Source: an uncultured Eubacteriales bacterium
Lineage (GTDB): Bacteria; Bacillota; Clostridia; Oscillospirales; Oscillospiraceae
Reading direction: 5' to 3'
NCBI GenBank assembly: GCA_900554705.1
Contig: USIH01000139.1
Span: 1-5,285 of the forward strand
DNA: 5,285 bases
Numbering within the stretch: the stretch's first letter is position 1; every line of letters starts with the position of its first letter. The translations under genes and the position numbers were made by a program. The notes under the pieces are model-generated. The model worked only from the letters and a program-made list of their open reading frames with translations. It did not search any database and was not told the DNA's origin. Shown in pieces: positions 1-4,980 of the stretch.

Positions 1-189
1 AGACTGAAGATCTATTATATGACGCAGGTCGGCGTGAAGCCGCCGCACTTCGTCTTCTTCTGCAACGATGCCCGCCTGTTCCATTTCTCCTACCAACGCT
101 ATCTGGAAAACCAGATCCGCGCGACGTTCGGTCTGGAGGGAACGCCGATCCGCATTACCGTTCGGCAGAAGGGGGATAAGGACGAATGA
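1..189 (+). CDS. der: Ribosome-assembly GTPase Der (EngA), C-terminal end only
   Basis: The frame is open from base 1 to the TGA at 187-189 and gives the last 62 residues of the protein. It contains [19 protein letters not shown], then [13 protein letters not shown], then [10 protein letters not shown], which is the typical end of Der. This part is the KH-like domain that follows the two tandem GTPase domains; both GTPase domains lie upstream of the window. Der is a cytoplasmic GTPase needed for maturation of the 50S ribosomal subunit. The last codons overlap the plsY start (ATGA, 186-189), so the two genes are probably co-transcribed and translationally coupled. Identification rests on recognising the conserved C-terminal motifs; nothing in the visible part looks broken. 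Confidence 0.93.
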   Translation, partial: RLKIYYMTQVGVKPPHFVFFCNDARLFHFSYQRYLENQIRATFGLEGTPIRITVRQKGDKDE

Positions 190-800
190 GTGTGCCACTG
201 CGTCTGGTATGCTGCGTGCTGCTGGGCTATCTGCTGGGAAGCGTGAACGGCGCGATTTTGATCTCGCGGCTGAAAACGCATGAGGACGTGCGCAGCAAGG
301 GAAGCGGCAACGCCGGACTGACGAACTTTTTCCGTACCTGCGGCGGCTGGGCGACTCTGCTTGTGATCCTGATCGACGTCGGCAAGGCGGTGCTCGCGGG
401 TTTGCTCGCGGGTCTGCTCCTGCCGAGTGACGTGACGCTCGGCAAGATGGTCGCGGGCTTTGCCGTGCAGGTCGGGCATATTTTTCCGATCTTCTTCGGC
501 TTTCGCGGGGGAAAGGGCGTGCTTTGCAGCGCCGCCGTCGCGGCGATGCTCGACTGGCGCATTTTTGCGATCGCATTCCCCCTGTTTTTGATCGTCGTCG
601 CGCTGACGCGGCTGGTCTCGCTCGGCTCCGTCGTTGCGATTATCACCTACGCGATCTTATTTGTCGTTTTTTTCCGCCGGCGGCCGGAAATTTGGCTGCT
701 TGCGGTTGCGATGAGCCTGCTGGCGATCTTCATGCATCGCGGCAATATCGTTCGGCTGCTGCACGGTGTGGAACCAAAGCTCGGCGCATCGAAAAAATAA
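186..800 (+). CDS. plsY: Acyl-phosphate:glycerol-3-phosphate acyltransferase PlsY
   Basis: This is a 204-residue, very hydrophobic protein of normal PlsY length. PlsY transfers the acyl group from acyl-phosphate (made by PlsX) to glycerol-3-phosphate, giving lysophosphatidic acid at the cytoplasmic membrane. Three signature motifs are visible. Motif 1 is [12 protein letters not shown] at residues 39-50; many family members have GSGNPGATN, so A43/L45 is a variant. Motif 2 is [16 protein letters not shown] at 97-112. Motif 3 is HRGNIVRL starting at H184. Hydrophobic segments lie at about 4-28, 54-79, 88-106, 115-165 (more than one helix) and 170-184. The ATG at 186 overlaps the der stop, with AAGGA at 178-182 or the G-rich stretch near 170-175 as ribosome binding site. 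The next gene, gpsA, supplies its substrate. Confidence 0.95.
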   Translation: MSVPLRLVCCVLLGYLLGSVNGAILISRLKTHEDVRSKGSGNAGLTNFFRTCGGWATLLVILIDVGKAVLAGLLAGLLLPSDVTLGKMVAGFAVQVGHIFPIFFGFRGGKGVLCSAAVAAMLDWRIFAIAFPLFLIVVALTRLVSLGSVVAIITYAILFVVFFRRRPEIWLLAVAMSLLAIFMHRGNIVRLLHGVEPKLGASKK

Positions 801-807
801 TTATCAA

Positions 808-814
808 GTGAGGG
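808..814 (+). promoter_or_regulatory. Ribosome binding site that decides the gpsA start
   Basis: The sequence GTGAGGG lies 8 nt before the TTG at 823, a good Shine-Dalgarno distance. The alternative in-frame starts are the GTG at 808, which lies inside this site and has only AT-rich sequence before it, and an ATG at 766, which lies inside plsY and would add 19 residues before the Rossmann glycine motif. Neither alternative has a convincing binding site. Confidence 0.6.
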
Positions 815-822
815 ATCGTTCT

Positions 823-1824
823 TTGAAAATTCTGGTAGCCGGCAGCGGTGGCTGGGGTACGGCTCTTGCAATGACGCTGCTTGAAAACGGTCATGAGGTA
901 ACGCTTTGGTCTTATTGCGAGGAGGAGAGCAGGGGCTTGCGCACGACGCTGACCAATCCGTTCCTTCCCGATGTTGCGCTCCCCGAGGCGCTTTGTTATA
1001 CGTCCGACGCCGCAGCGGCGGAGGACTGCGATCTTGTCGTGTTTGCCACGCCGTCCTTTGCCGTGCGCGCAACGGCGCGCACCTTCAAGAGTCACCTGCG
1101 CGCGGATGCCGTGCTGGTCTCCGTGACGAAGGGCATCGAAGAGGGCAGCGGCAAACGCATGAGCGAGCTGGTCGCGGAGGAAACGGGACGGACGGTCGTC
1201 GCGCTCTCCGGCCCCTCTCATGCCGAGGAGGTCAGCCGCCGCATTCCCACAGGTGTCGTTGCCGCCTGCGCAGACCGCGCGCTTGCCGAGCGTGTTCAGA
1301 CGGCCTTTATGAACGGGCGTTTGCGTGTCTATACCTGCACGGACATTGTCGGCGTGGAGCTGGGCGCGGCGCTGAAAAACGTGATCGCCCTGTGCGCGGG
1401 CGTCTGCGACGGCATGGGCTTCGGCGACAACACCAAGGCGCTGCTGATGACGCGCGGCCTTGCAGAGGTCGCAAGGCTCGGAATGGCGATGGGCGCAAGA
1501 CGCGAGACCTTTGCCGGTCTTGCGGGCGTCGGCGACCTGATCGTCACGTGCACCTCCATGCATTCGCGCAACCGCCGCGCCGGTATTCTGATCGGGCAGG
1601 GCGTTGCCGTGCAGGAGACGATGAAACGGATCGGCGCGGTCGTGGAGGGCTATTATGCCACGCGTTCCGCTTGGGAGCTTGCGAAAAAGCATGATGTCCA
1701 TATGCCGATCACGGAGGCCGCCTACGATGTCCTCTATAACGGCGCGGACCCGCGCAGCGCCCTCACCTGCCTCATGCAGCGCGAAAAGACCAGCGAGGAA
1801 GAGGACGACGCGTGGGCGAAGTAA
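823..1824 (+). CDS. gpsA: NAD(P)-dependent glycerol-3-phosphate dehydrogenase GpsA, TTG start
   Basis: GpsA reduces dihydroxyacetone phosphate to sn-glycerol-3-phosphate in the cytoplasm, the substrate of the PlsY encoded just upstream. With the TTG start the protein has 333 residues, the usual family length, and begins MKILVAGSGGWGTAL, so the Rossmann glycine motif (G7, G9, G12) starts right after the first strand as in other GpsA proteins. Further motifs are TKGIEEG at 102-108, SGPSHAEE at 129-136, ALKNV at 183-187 with the expected catalytic K185, GDNTKA at 201-206, GDLIVTCTS at 237-245 followed by SRNRR at 248-252, and VVEGYYAT at 273-280. The C-terminal tail is acidic. The gene starts 22 nt after plsY and probably shares its transcript. 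Codon use is GC-rich like plsY and der. The exact start is less certain than the identity. Confidence 0.95.
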   Translation: MKILVAGSGGWGTALAMTLLENGHEVTLWSYCEEESRGLRTTLTNPFLPDVALPEALCYTSDAAAAEDCDLVVFATPSFAVRATARTFKSHLRADAVLVSVTKGIEEGSGKRMSELVAEETGRTVVALSGPSHAEEVSRRIPTGVVAACADRALAERVQTAFMNGRLRVYTCTDIVGVELGAALKNVIALCAGVCDGMGFGDNTKALLMTRGLAEVARLGMAMGARRETFAGLAGVGDLIVTCTSMHSRNRRAGILIGQGVAVQETMKRIGAVVEGYYATRSAWELAKKHDVHMPITEAAYDVLYNGADPRSALTCLMQREKTSEEEDDAWAK

Positions 1825-1858
1825 AGCCTTTGGTCACAAATGAATACGCGTGCAGTAG

Positions 1859-1886
1859 CGGCAAGAATGCTCTTGCCGATATCTTT
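1859..1886 (+). terminator. Probable intrinsic terminator of the der-plsY-gpsA operon
   Basis: A perfect 8-bp stem, CGGCAAGA (1859-1866) with TCTTGCCG (1871-1878), encloses an ATGC loop 34 nt after the gpsA stop. It is followed by ATATCTTTT. The T-tract is interrupted, so termination may be partial, but position and stem fit the end of the upstream operon. Confidence 0.6.
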
Positions 1887-1890
1887 TGAC

Positions 1891-1920
1891 TCATGAGATA
1901 TTCTAACGAAGTCGTGAGAT
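1891..1920 (+). repeat. Two imperfect direct repeats TCRTGAGAT, 21 bp apart, before the R-M promoter
   Basis: TCATGAGAT (1891-1899) and TCGTGAGAT (1912-1920) differ at one base and are spaced 21 bp start to start, two helical turns, so they lie on the same DNA face. The second copy ends 4 nt before the proposed -35 element. The first copy overlaps the 8-bp palindrome CTCATGAG (1890-1897). A regulator site is possible, for example for the helix-turn-helix domain of the methyltransferase, but that is inference. Confidence 0.35.
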
Positions 1921-1924
1921 GTAC

Positions 1925-1953
1925 TTGCTTTTTCACCGCTTATCTGCTATAAT
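1925..1953 (+). promoter_or_regulatory. Extended -10 promoter of the restriction-modification operon
   Basis: A perfect TATAAT (1948-1953) is preceded by TG at 1945-1946, giving the extended -10 form TGNTATAAT. A weak -35 element, TTGCTT (1925-1930), sits at exactly 17 bp. Transcription would start near 1959-1961, about 42 nt before the GTG start of the methyltransferase. The 8-bp palindrome CAAGCTTG (1963-1970) lies just after the start point and is a candidate operator. This promoter shows that translation cannot normally begin at the in-frame ATG at 1919, which lies upstream of it. Confidence 0.8.
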
Positions 1954-1989
1954 AAAACAAACCAAGCTTGTATTTCCGAGCCGAGCGAT

Positions 1990-1995
1990 AGGAGG
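1990..1995 (+). promoter_or_regulatory. Shine-Dalgarno AGGAGG fixing the GTG start of the methyltransferase
   Basis: A perfect AGGAGG lies 7 nt before the in-frame GTG at 2003. The closer ATG at 1998 is out of frame and only 2 nt away from the site. The in-frame ATG at 1919 lies upstream of the -10 element. Confidence 0.8.
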
Positions 1996-2002
1996 CTATG
2001 TC

Positions 2003-3232
2003 GTGGCTGTTTGTTATAATAATCTCTGGAAGCTGCTTATTGACCGCGGTATGAACAAAACTGAGTTGAAAGAAGCAGCGGGGATTAGCTTCAACGTAAT
2101 GGCTCGTATGGGCAAAAATGAACCGGTTTCTTTTGAAAGCATAGAAAAAATCTGTATAGCTTTGCAGTGCAACATCGGCGATATAGTTGCATTTGCGGAG
2201 GATACACATCCAGTCAAAACAAAGGAGTTTTCTACAATAGAGCTCTTTGCCGGCGCCGGAGGGCTTGCTCTTGGCATTGAAAATGCGGGATTTCGGACAT
2301 TGGGGCTGATAGAACTAGACAGGGACGCTGCGGATACCCTGAAATGTAATCGCCCCAGTTGGCGAGTTATCAATGATGATATTGCCAATATTTCTTGCCT
2401 TGATTTGCAAGAATACTTTGGATTTCAAAAAGGTGAACTTGATTTGTTGTCTGGTGGGGCACCTTGTCAAAGCTTCTCTTACGCGGGAAAAAGATTAGGG
2501 CTTGAGGATGCTCGTGGCACTTTGTTTTATCACTATGCCAAATTTTTAGAACAATTGCAGCCGAAAATGTTTTTATTTGAAAATGTTAAAGGACTTCTTA
2601 CTCACGACAAAGGCCGCACCTATAGAGCCATCACAGACATTTTTGAGCGCACGGGGTACACCATTCAGAAAAAGGTGCTGAACGCTTGGGATCATGGAGT
2701 GGCGCAAAAGCGCGAGCGTCTAATTACAATTGGAGTTCGCAATGATTTAACGGATCGTGTTTTTTTTGATTTTCCTACACCACGTAAGTATAAGCCGGTG
2801 CTGCGCGATATTCTTCTCGATTGTCCTAAAAGTGAAGGCACGCCATATTCAGACTATAAGAGGAAAATTTTTGAACTCGTGCCGCCGGGTGGGTATTGGA
2901 GAGATATACCAGAAGAGATTGCAAAAGAATACATGAAAAGTTGCTGGTATATGGGAGGCGGAAGAACAGGCATCCTCAGAAGACTGAGCCTTGATGAACC
3001 TTCTCTTACTGTCCTGACTTCACCAAGCCAGAAGCAAACAGATCGCTGCCATCCATTGGAGGCCAGACCCTTTACAGTACGTGAAAATGCTCGTTGCCAG
3101 AGTTTTCCTGACGATTGGCAGTTCTGCGGTAGCGTAGGTTCCCAATATAAGCAAGTCGGCAATGCCGTTCCGGTTAATTTGGCATTTGACATCGGAAAGA
3201 AAATAAAAGAAGCATTGGAGGGAATGAAATAA
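2003..3232 (+). CDS. Type II C5-cytosine DNA methyltransferase with N-terminal Cro/C1-type helix-turn-helix
   Basis: This is a 409-residue two-part protein. Residues about 5-65 (NNLWKLLIDRGMNKTEL through IGDIVAF) match the Cro/C1-type helix-turn-helix family typified by 'LWKLLIDKGMNKTDL', a DNA-binding regulator domain. From residue 78 a complete C5-cytosine methyltransferase follows: motif I FAGAGGLALG (82-91, S-adenosylmethionine binding), motif IV GGAPCQSFS with catalytic Cys155, motif VI ENV (193-195), motif VIII QKRERL (235-240), motif IX around RRLSLDEPSLTV (326-337) and motif X QYKQVGNAVP (381-390). The target-recognition region lies between motifs VIII and IX. It should protect the site cut by the downstream endonuclease; the Eco47II family of that partner suggests GGNCC. 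The helix-turn-helix probably represses the shared promoter, as known for M.SsoII-type enzymes, but this is inference. Codons are AT-richer than in the flanks. The GTG start is chosen from promoter and Shine-Dalgarno positions. Confidence 0.93.
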   Translation: MAVCYNNLWKLLIDRGMNKTELKEAAGISFNVMARMGKNEPVSFESIEKICIALQCNIGDIVAFAEDTHPVKTKEFSTIELFAGAGGLALGIENAGFRTLGLIELDRDAADTLKCNRPSWRVINDDIANISCLDLQEYFGFQKGELDLLSGGAPCQSFSYAGKRLGLEDARGTLFYHYAKFLEQLQPKMFLFENVKGLLTHDKGRTYRAITDIFERTGYTIQKKVLNAWDHGVAQKRERLITIGVRNDLTDRVFFDFPTPRKYKPVLRDILLDCPKSEGTPYSDYKRKIFELVPPGGYWRDIPEEIAKEYMKSCWYMGGGRTGILRRLSLDEPSLTVLTSPSQKQTDRCHPLEARPFTVRENARCQSFPDDWQFCGSVGSQYKQVGNAVPVNLAFDIGKKIKEALEGMK

Positions 3233-4065
3233 TGTGGACTTTGAACTTCATTTCGGAGCAGAATTTTACAGAACACGTGAGGGCGACCATTGAAAAATAC
3301 GGGGAAAAATTGGAGTCTTTTGATCTAAAAAGATTTAATAAAAATATCATTGATCCGATTAAGCTGATATTCGACAAAACGGTTTATCATTCCTCTTGGG
3401 ACGAAATCGTGAGCAATGAAATCTTTAGACAGCGTGATAAATCTAATAACAATGACATCGGATATTTTCATCAGCGCATTTTCCAGTACGTAGCCAATTG
3501 CCATGTCCCGCCGAATGGGGAAGAAGGCGGCTGGGATGTGATTTATGAAAATTCAGATGGCATCCCTATTCCTGAAGCAGGAAGCGTCCATAAAGTGTAT
3601 GTTGAGATGAAAAACAAACACAATACGATGAACTCCGCTTCGGCTGGAAAAACATTCATCAAGATGCAAAACCAATTGCTCAATGACGATGATTGTGCCT
3701 GCTTCTTGGTAGAAGCCATCGCCCAACGCTCGCAGAATATCAAATGGGAAACGACGGTCGACAAGCGGAAAGTAGGCCACAAGCTGATTCGCAGAGTTAG
3801 TCTTGACCAGTTTTATGCTCTTGTGACTGGACAAGATGATGCATTTTATCAGATGTGTATGGTTCTTCCTTCGGTTATCGAAAAGGCAGTTAAAGACCTC
3901 GATGATACACTTGTACCGCATGACACGGTTATTGACGAGCTGAGAGAGCTGGCGGCAAAGCAAGACATTCAATCCGAGGACTTAGCCATTGCGATGGCAA
4001 CTTATATGCTTGGATTTGGTAGCCATAGGGGGTTTGACAAGTTTAACCAATATATGGATGACTAG
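3232..4065 (+). CDS. Eco47II-family Type II restriction endonuclease (predicted GGNCC)
   Basis: A 277-residue protein whose N-terminus (WTLNFISEQNFTEHVRATI, then EKYGEKLESFDLKRFNKN, then IDPIKLIFDKTVY) matches what I know of the Eco47II restriction endonuclease family, typified by an enzyme recognising GGNCC. A likely PD-(D/E)XK nuclease core is visible: the acidic residue D102 in GGWDVIYE, then E125 and K127 in VYVEMKNKH. The conserved-looking NNNDIGYFHQ lies at 72-81. The ATG overlaps the methyltransferase stop by one base (TAATG) with GGAGGG at 3217-3222 as ribosome binding site, so expression is coupled to and follows the methyltransferase, a common way to ensure protection first. The reading frame is intact with no sign of decay. 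The family assignment is from memory; the exact recognition sequence is inferred. Confidence 0.88.
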   Translation: MWTLNFISEQNFTEHVRATIEKYGEKLESFDLKRFNKNIIDPIKLIFDKTVYHSSWDEIVSNEIFRQRDKSNNNDIGYFHQRIFQYVANCHVPPNGEEGGWDVIYENSDGIPIPEAGSVHKVYVEMKNKHNTMNSASAGKTFIKMQNQLLNDDDCACFLVEAIAQRSQNIKWETTVDKRKVGHKLIRRVSLDQFYALVTGQDDAFYQMCMVLPSVIEKAVKDLDDTLVPHDTVIDELRELAAKQDIQSEDLAIAMATYMLGFGSHRGFDKFNQYMDD

Positions 4066-4086
4066 AGCATTCAAAAAGCGCCATGA

Positions 4087-4233
4087 TGCTTCAATACAAT
4101 ACTAACGGGAAATGCTCCTGATGAATTTACTGCAAAGTTCATAGCTGATTTGAACCTTGCCAGTTCAAATGATAGGCAATTCGTGAATGTTTTGAAGGCT
4201 ATCGGATTTTTAGATAATAGTGGTGCCCCTACC
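4087..4233 (+). pseudogene. Decayed fragment resembling the N-terminal region of DUF5343 proteins
   Basis: In the same frame as the endonuclease, 49 codons are open between a TGA at 4084 and a TAA at 4234, with no start codon in the first part. The translation includes TGNAPDEFTAKFIADL, then SSNDRQFVNVLKAIGFL, then DNSGAPT. This pattern (a loop with 'P..FT..F', then 'SNDR....VLKALGFLD.SG.PT') is what I remember from DUF5343 proteins, which have a winged-helix-like N-terminal part. The frame then reads QGLLR, another stop, and LDG, as if a gene had been broken by point mutations. No ribosome binding site is apparent. It is probably a relic of a third gene of the module or of an earlier neighbour. 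The DUF5343 match is recalled, not searched. Confidence 0.5.
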
Positions 4234-4257
4234 TAACAAGGGCTGCTTAGATAATTA

Positions 4258-4286
4258 GATGGCATTGAGAACAATGTTGAGCCATC
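4258..4286. other. Bulged hairpin in the remnant region
   Basis: GATGGCATTG (4258-4267) pairs with CAATG (4272-4276) plus CCATC (4282-4286) around an AGAA loop, with a 5-nt bulge (TTGAG) on the right side. No T-tract follows, so it is not a standard terminator. Apart from the remnant, this hairpin and the terminator downstream, I see no gene in 4066-4334. Confidence 0.3.
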
Positions 4287-4334
4287 TGAACAGAATTGTT
4301 TAGGTTGCGATTTCAAAGAGCGAACAGCACTTTT

Positions 4335-4383
4335 GTGCCCCGTGTTTTCTGCGGTAATGCCGAAAACACGGGGCACTTTTTTT
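4335..4383 (+). terminator. Strong intrinsic terminator after the R-M module
   Basis: A perfect 15-bp stem, GTGCCCCGTGTTTTC (4335-4349) with GAAAACACGGGGCAC (4362-4376), encloses a 12-nt loop and is followed directly by seven T residues (4377-4383). This is a textbook rho-independent terminator on the + strand. The minus-strand side lacks a T-tract after the stem, so it is one-directional. It separates the R-M module from the dcw promoter. A small alternative hairpin (GCAC at 4327-4330 with GTGC at 4335-4338) overlaps the left arm. Confidence 0.92.
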
Positions 4384-4394
4384 GCACATATTTA

Positions 4395-4408
4395 CGAACA
4401 TATGTTCA
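4395..4408. promoter_or_regulatory. LexA (SOS) box upstream of mraZ
   Basis: CGAACATATGTTCA contains the perfect 12-bp palindrome GAACATATGTTC (4396-4407). It fits the Gram-positive LexA/DinR consensus (CGAAC-N4-GTTCG type) at 13 of 14 positions. It lies between the terminator and the mraZ promoter, about 110 bp before the predicted mraZ transcription start. A weak promoter-like pair, TTGCAC (4382-4387) and TCAAAT (4406-4411) at 18 bp, would straddle the box, the usual place for LexA repression. A second palindrome, CAAATATTTG (4407-4416), abuts it. Confidence 0.6.
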
Positions 4409-4413
4409 AATAT

Positions 4414-4443
4414 TTGGAAAACAGGGGAAAACAGACGCAAAAA
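4414..4443 (+). repeat. Tandem 10-bp repeat (GGAAAACAG twice) between LexA box and mraZ promoter
   Basis: GGAAAACAG occurs at 4416-4424 and again at 4426-4434, a 10-bp period; the next 10 bases (GACGCAAAAA) are a weaker third copy. The unit TTGGAAAACA resembles the TGGA-type unit of the array in front of mraZ, so it could be a secondary site for the same regulator. Confidence 0.4.
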
Positions 4444-4446
4444 CCC

Positions 4447-4465
4447 ATTCTTTCCAAGAAAGAAT
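4447..4465. repeat. Inverted repeat ATTCTTTC / GAAAGAAT
   Basis: Two perfect 8-bp arms, ATTCTTTC (4447-4454) and GAAAGAAT (4458-4465), flank a 3-nt spacer. The repeat lies about 14 bp before the -35 element of the mraZ promoter. No T-tract follows on the + strand. It could be a regulator site or a weak minus-strand hairpin followed by GGGTTTTT; no function can be assigned. Confidence 0.35.
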
Positions 4466-4478
4466 TGCAAATTAGAGG

Positions 4479-4507
4479 TTGATTTTTTCTGCACAAACCT
4501 GTATACT
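4479..4507 (+). promoter_or_regulatory. Promoter of mraZ and the dcw cluster
   Basis: TTGATT (4479-4484, four of six matches to the -35 consensus) and TATACT (4502-4507, five of six matches to the -10 consensus) are separated by exactly 17 bp. Transcription would start near 4513-4514, about 50 nt before the mraZ ATG. The last base of the -10 element is the first base of the TGGA array, so a protein bound there would cover the start point. Confidence 0.75.
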
Positions 4508-4560
4508 GGAAGCAAGTGGAGCAAAATGGAAGAAAAATGAGCAAAATGGAGCGAGGTGAG
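4507..4560 (+). promoter_or_regulatory. Putative MraZ operator: 10-bp-phased TGGA/TGAG direct repeats
   Basis: TGGA occurs at 4507, 4517, 4527 and 4547, and the variant TGAG at 4538 and 4557, giving a unit close to NTGGAGCAAA repeated every 10 bp with one degenerate copy near 4537. MraZ of E. coli is known to bind short direct repeats with a 10-bp period (TGGGN units) in front of its own gene, and other bacteria use related GTG-containing boxes. The array starts at the -10 element and runs through the 5' leader to the ribosome binding site, as expected for autorepression of the dcw operon. The final copy merges with the GAGGTGA Shine-Dalgarno (4553-4559). Confidence 0.65.
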
Positions 4561-4563
4561 GGG

Positions 4564-4980
4564 ATGTTCGGCCAATATAAGCACACGCTTGACGCGAAGG
4601 GAAGACTGTTCGTTCCCGCCAAGCTGCGAGAAGAGCTCGGGACTTCTTTCTATGTGGCCAAGGCGCCGGACGGCTGTCTTGCCGTCTATCCGGAGGAGGC
4701 GTGGGGACGCATCATTGCGCGCAGCAAGGAGCTGCCCAGCGCCGATATGCGCGCCATGCGCTACTTCTTTGCCAACGTCGCCAAGTGCGAGCCGGACAAG
4801 CAGGGCAGGTTCCTGCTGCCGGAGTCCTTCCGCACCTACGCGGGCATCCGGCAGGAGGCGACCTTCCTCGGCCTTGCCGACCGCGCGGAAATTTGGGCGT
4901 CCGACCGCTACGAGGCCGACGAAGAGAAGTTCCTGACGCCGGAGGGACTTGCCGCCGTGATGGAGGGGCTTCGCTTCTGA
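4564..4980 (+). CDS. mraZ: Transcriptional regulator MraZ
   Basis: A 138-residue protein of normal MraZ length. It has the two tandem SpoVT/AbrB-like (swapped-hairpin) domains, each with the DxxGR signature: D10-A-K-G-R14 followed by LFVPAKLR, and D78-K-Q-G-R82 followed by FLLPESFR. MraZ forms a ring-shaped oligomer that binds direct repeats in front of its own gene and regulates the dcw (division and cell wall) cluster. The ATG at 4564 is preferred because it gives the canonical MFGQYKHTLDAKGR start and follows a GAGGTGA Shine-Dalgarno (4553-4559). An in-frame ATG at 4516 would add 16 residues encoded by the repeat array itself and lies almost at the predicted transcript start. The stop overlaps the rsmH start (TGATG). 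Confidence 0.95.
   Translation: MFGQYKHTLDAKGRLFVPAKLREELGTSFYVAKAPDGCLAVYPEEAWGRIIARSKELPSADMRAMRYFFANVAKCEPDKQGRFLLPESFRTYAGIRQEATFLGLADRAEIWASDRYEADEEKFLTPEGLAAVMEGLRF

Noticed and set aside
730..1701. Long minus-strand open frame of 323 codons opposite gpsA
   Set aside because: Antisense to gpsA, whose motifs are complete; the translation is rich in Arg, His and Ala, as typical of shadow frames in GC-rich genes.
1919..2002. N-terminal extension of the methyltransferase from ATG 1919
   Set aside because: This ATG lies upstream of the extended -10 promoter, has no ribosome binding site, and the extra 28 residues precede the normal start of the helix-turn-helix domain.
4087..4334. Functional third gene of the R-M operon
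   Set aside because: The frame has no start codon in the matching part and two stops soon after (4234 and 4249), so it is treated as a relic.
1859..4383. CRISPR array, tRNA, insertion sequence or integrase attachment site around the R-M module
   Set aside because: No regularly spaced long repeats, no cloverleaf, no transposase or integrase frame, and no matching direct repeats at the two edges were seen.
4403..4483. Small open frame of 26 codons starting in the LexA box
   Set aside because: No ribosome binding site, start codon inside the palindrome, and no recognisable protein features; chance is the simplest explanation, although a small SOS peptide cannot be fully excluded.
4516..4563. 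N-terminal extension of MraZ from ATG 4516
   Set aside because: The extra 16 residues are encoded by the TGGA repeat array, and the start would sit within a few bases of the predicted transcript start without a ribosome binding site.
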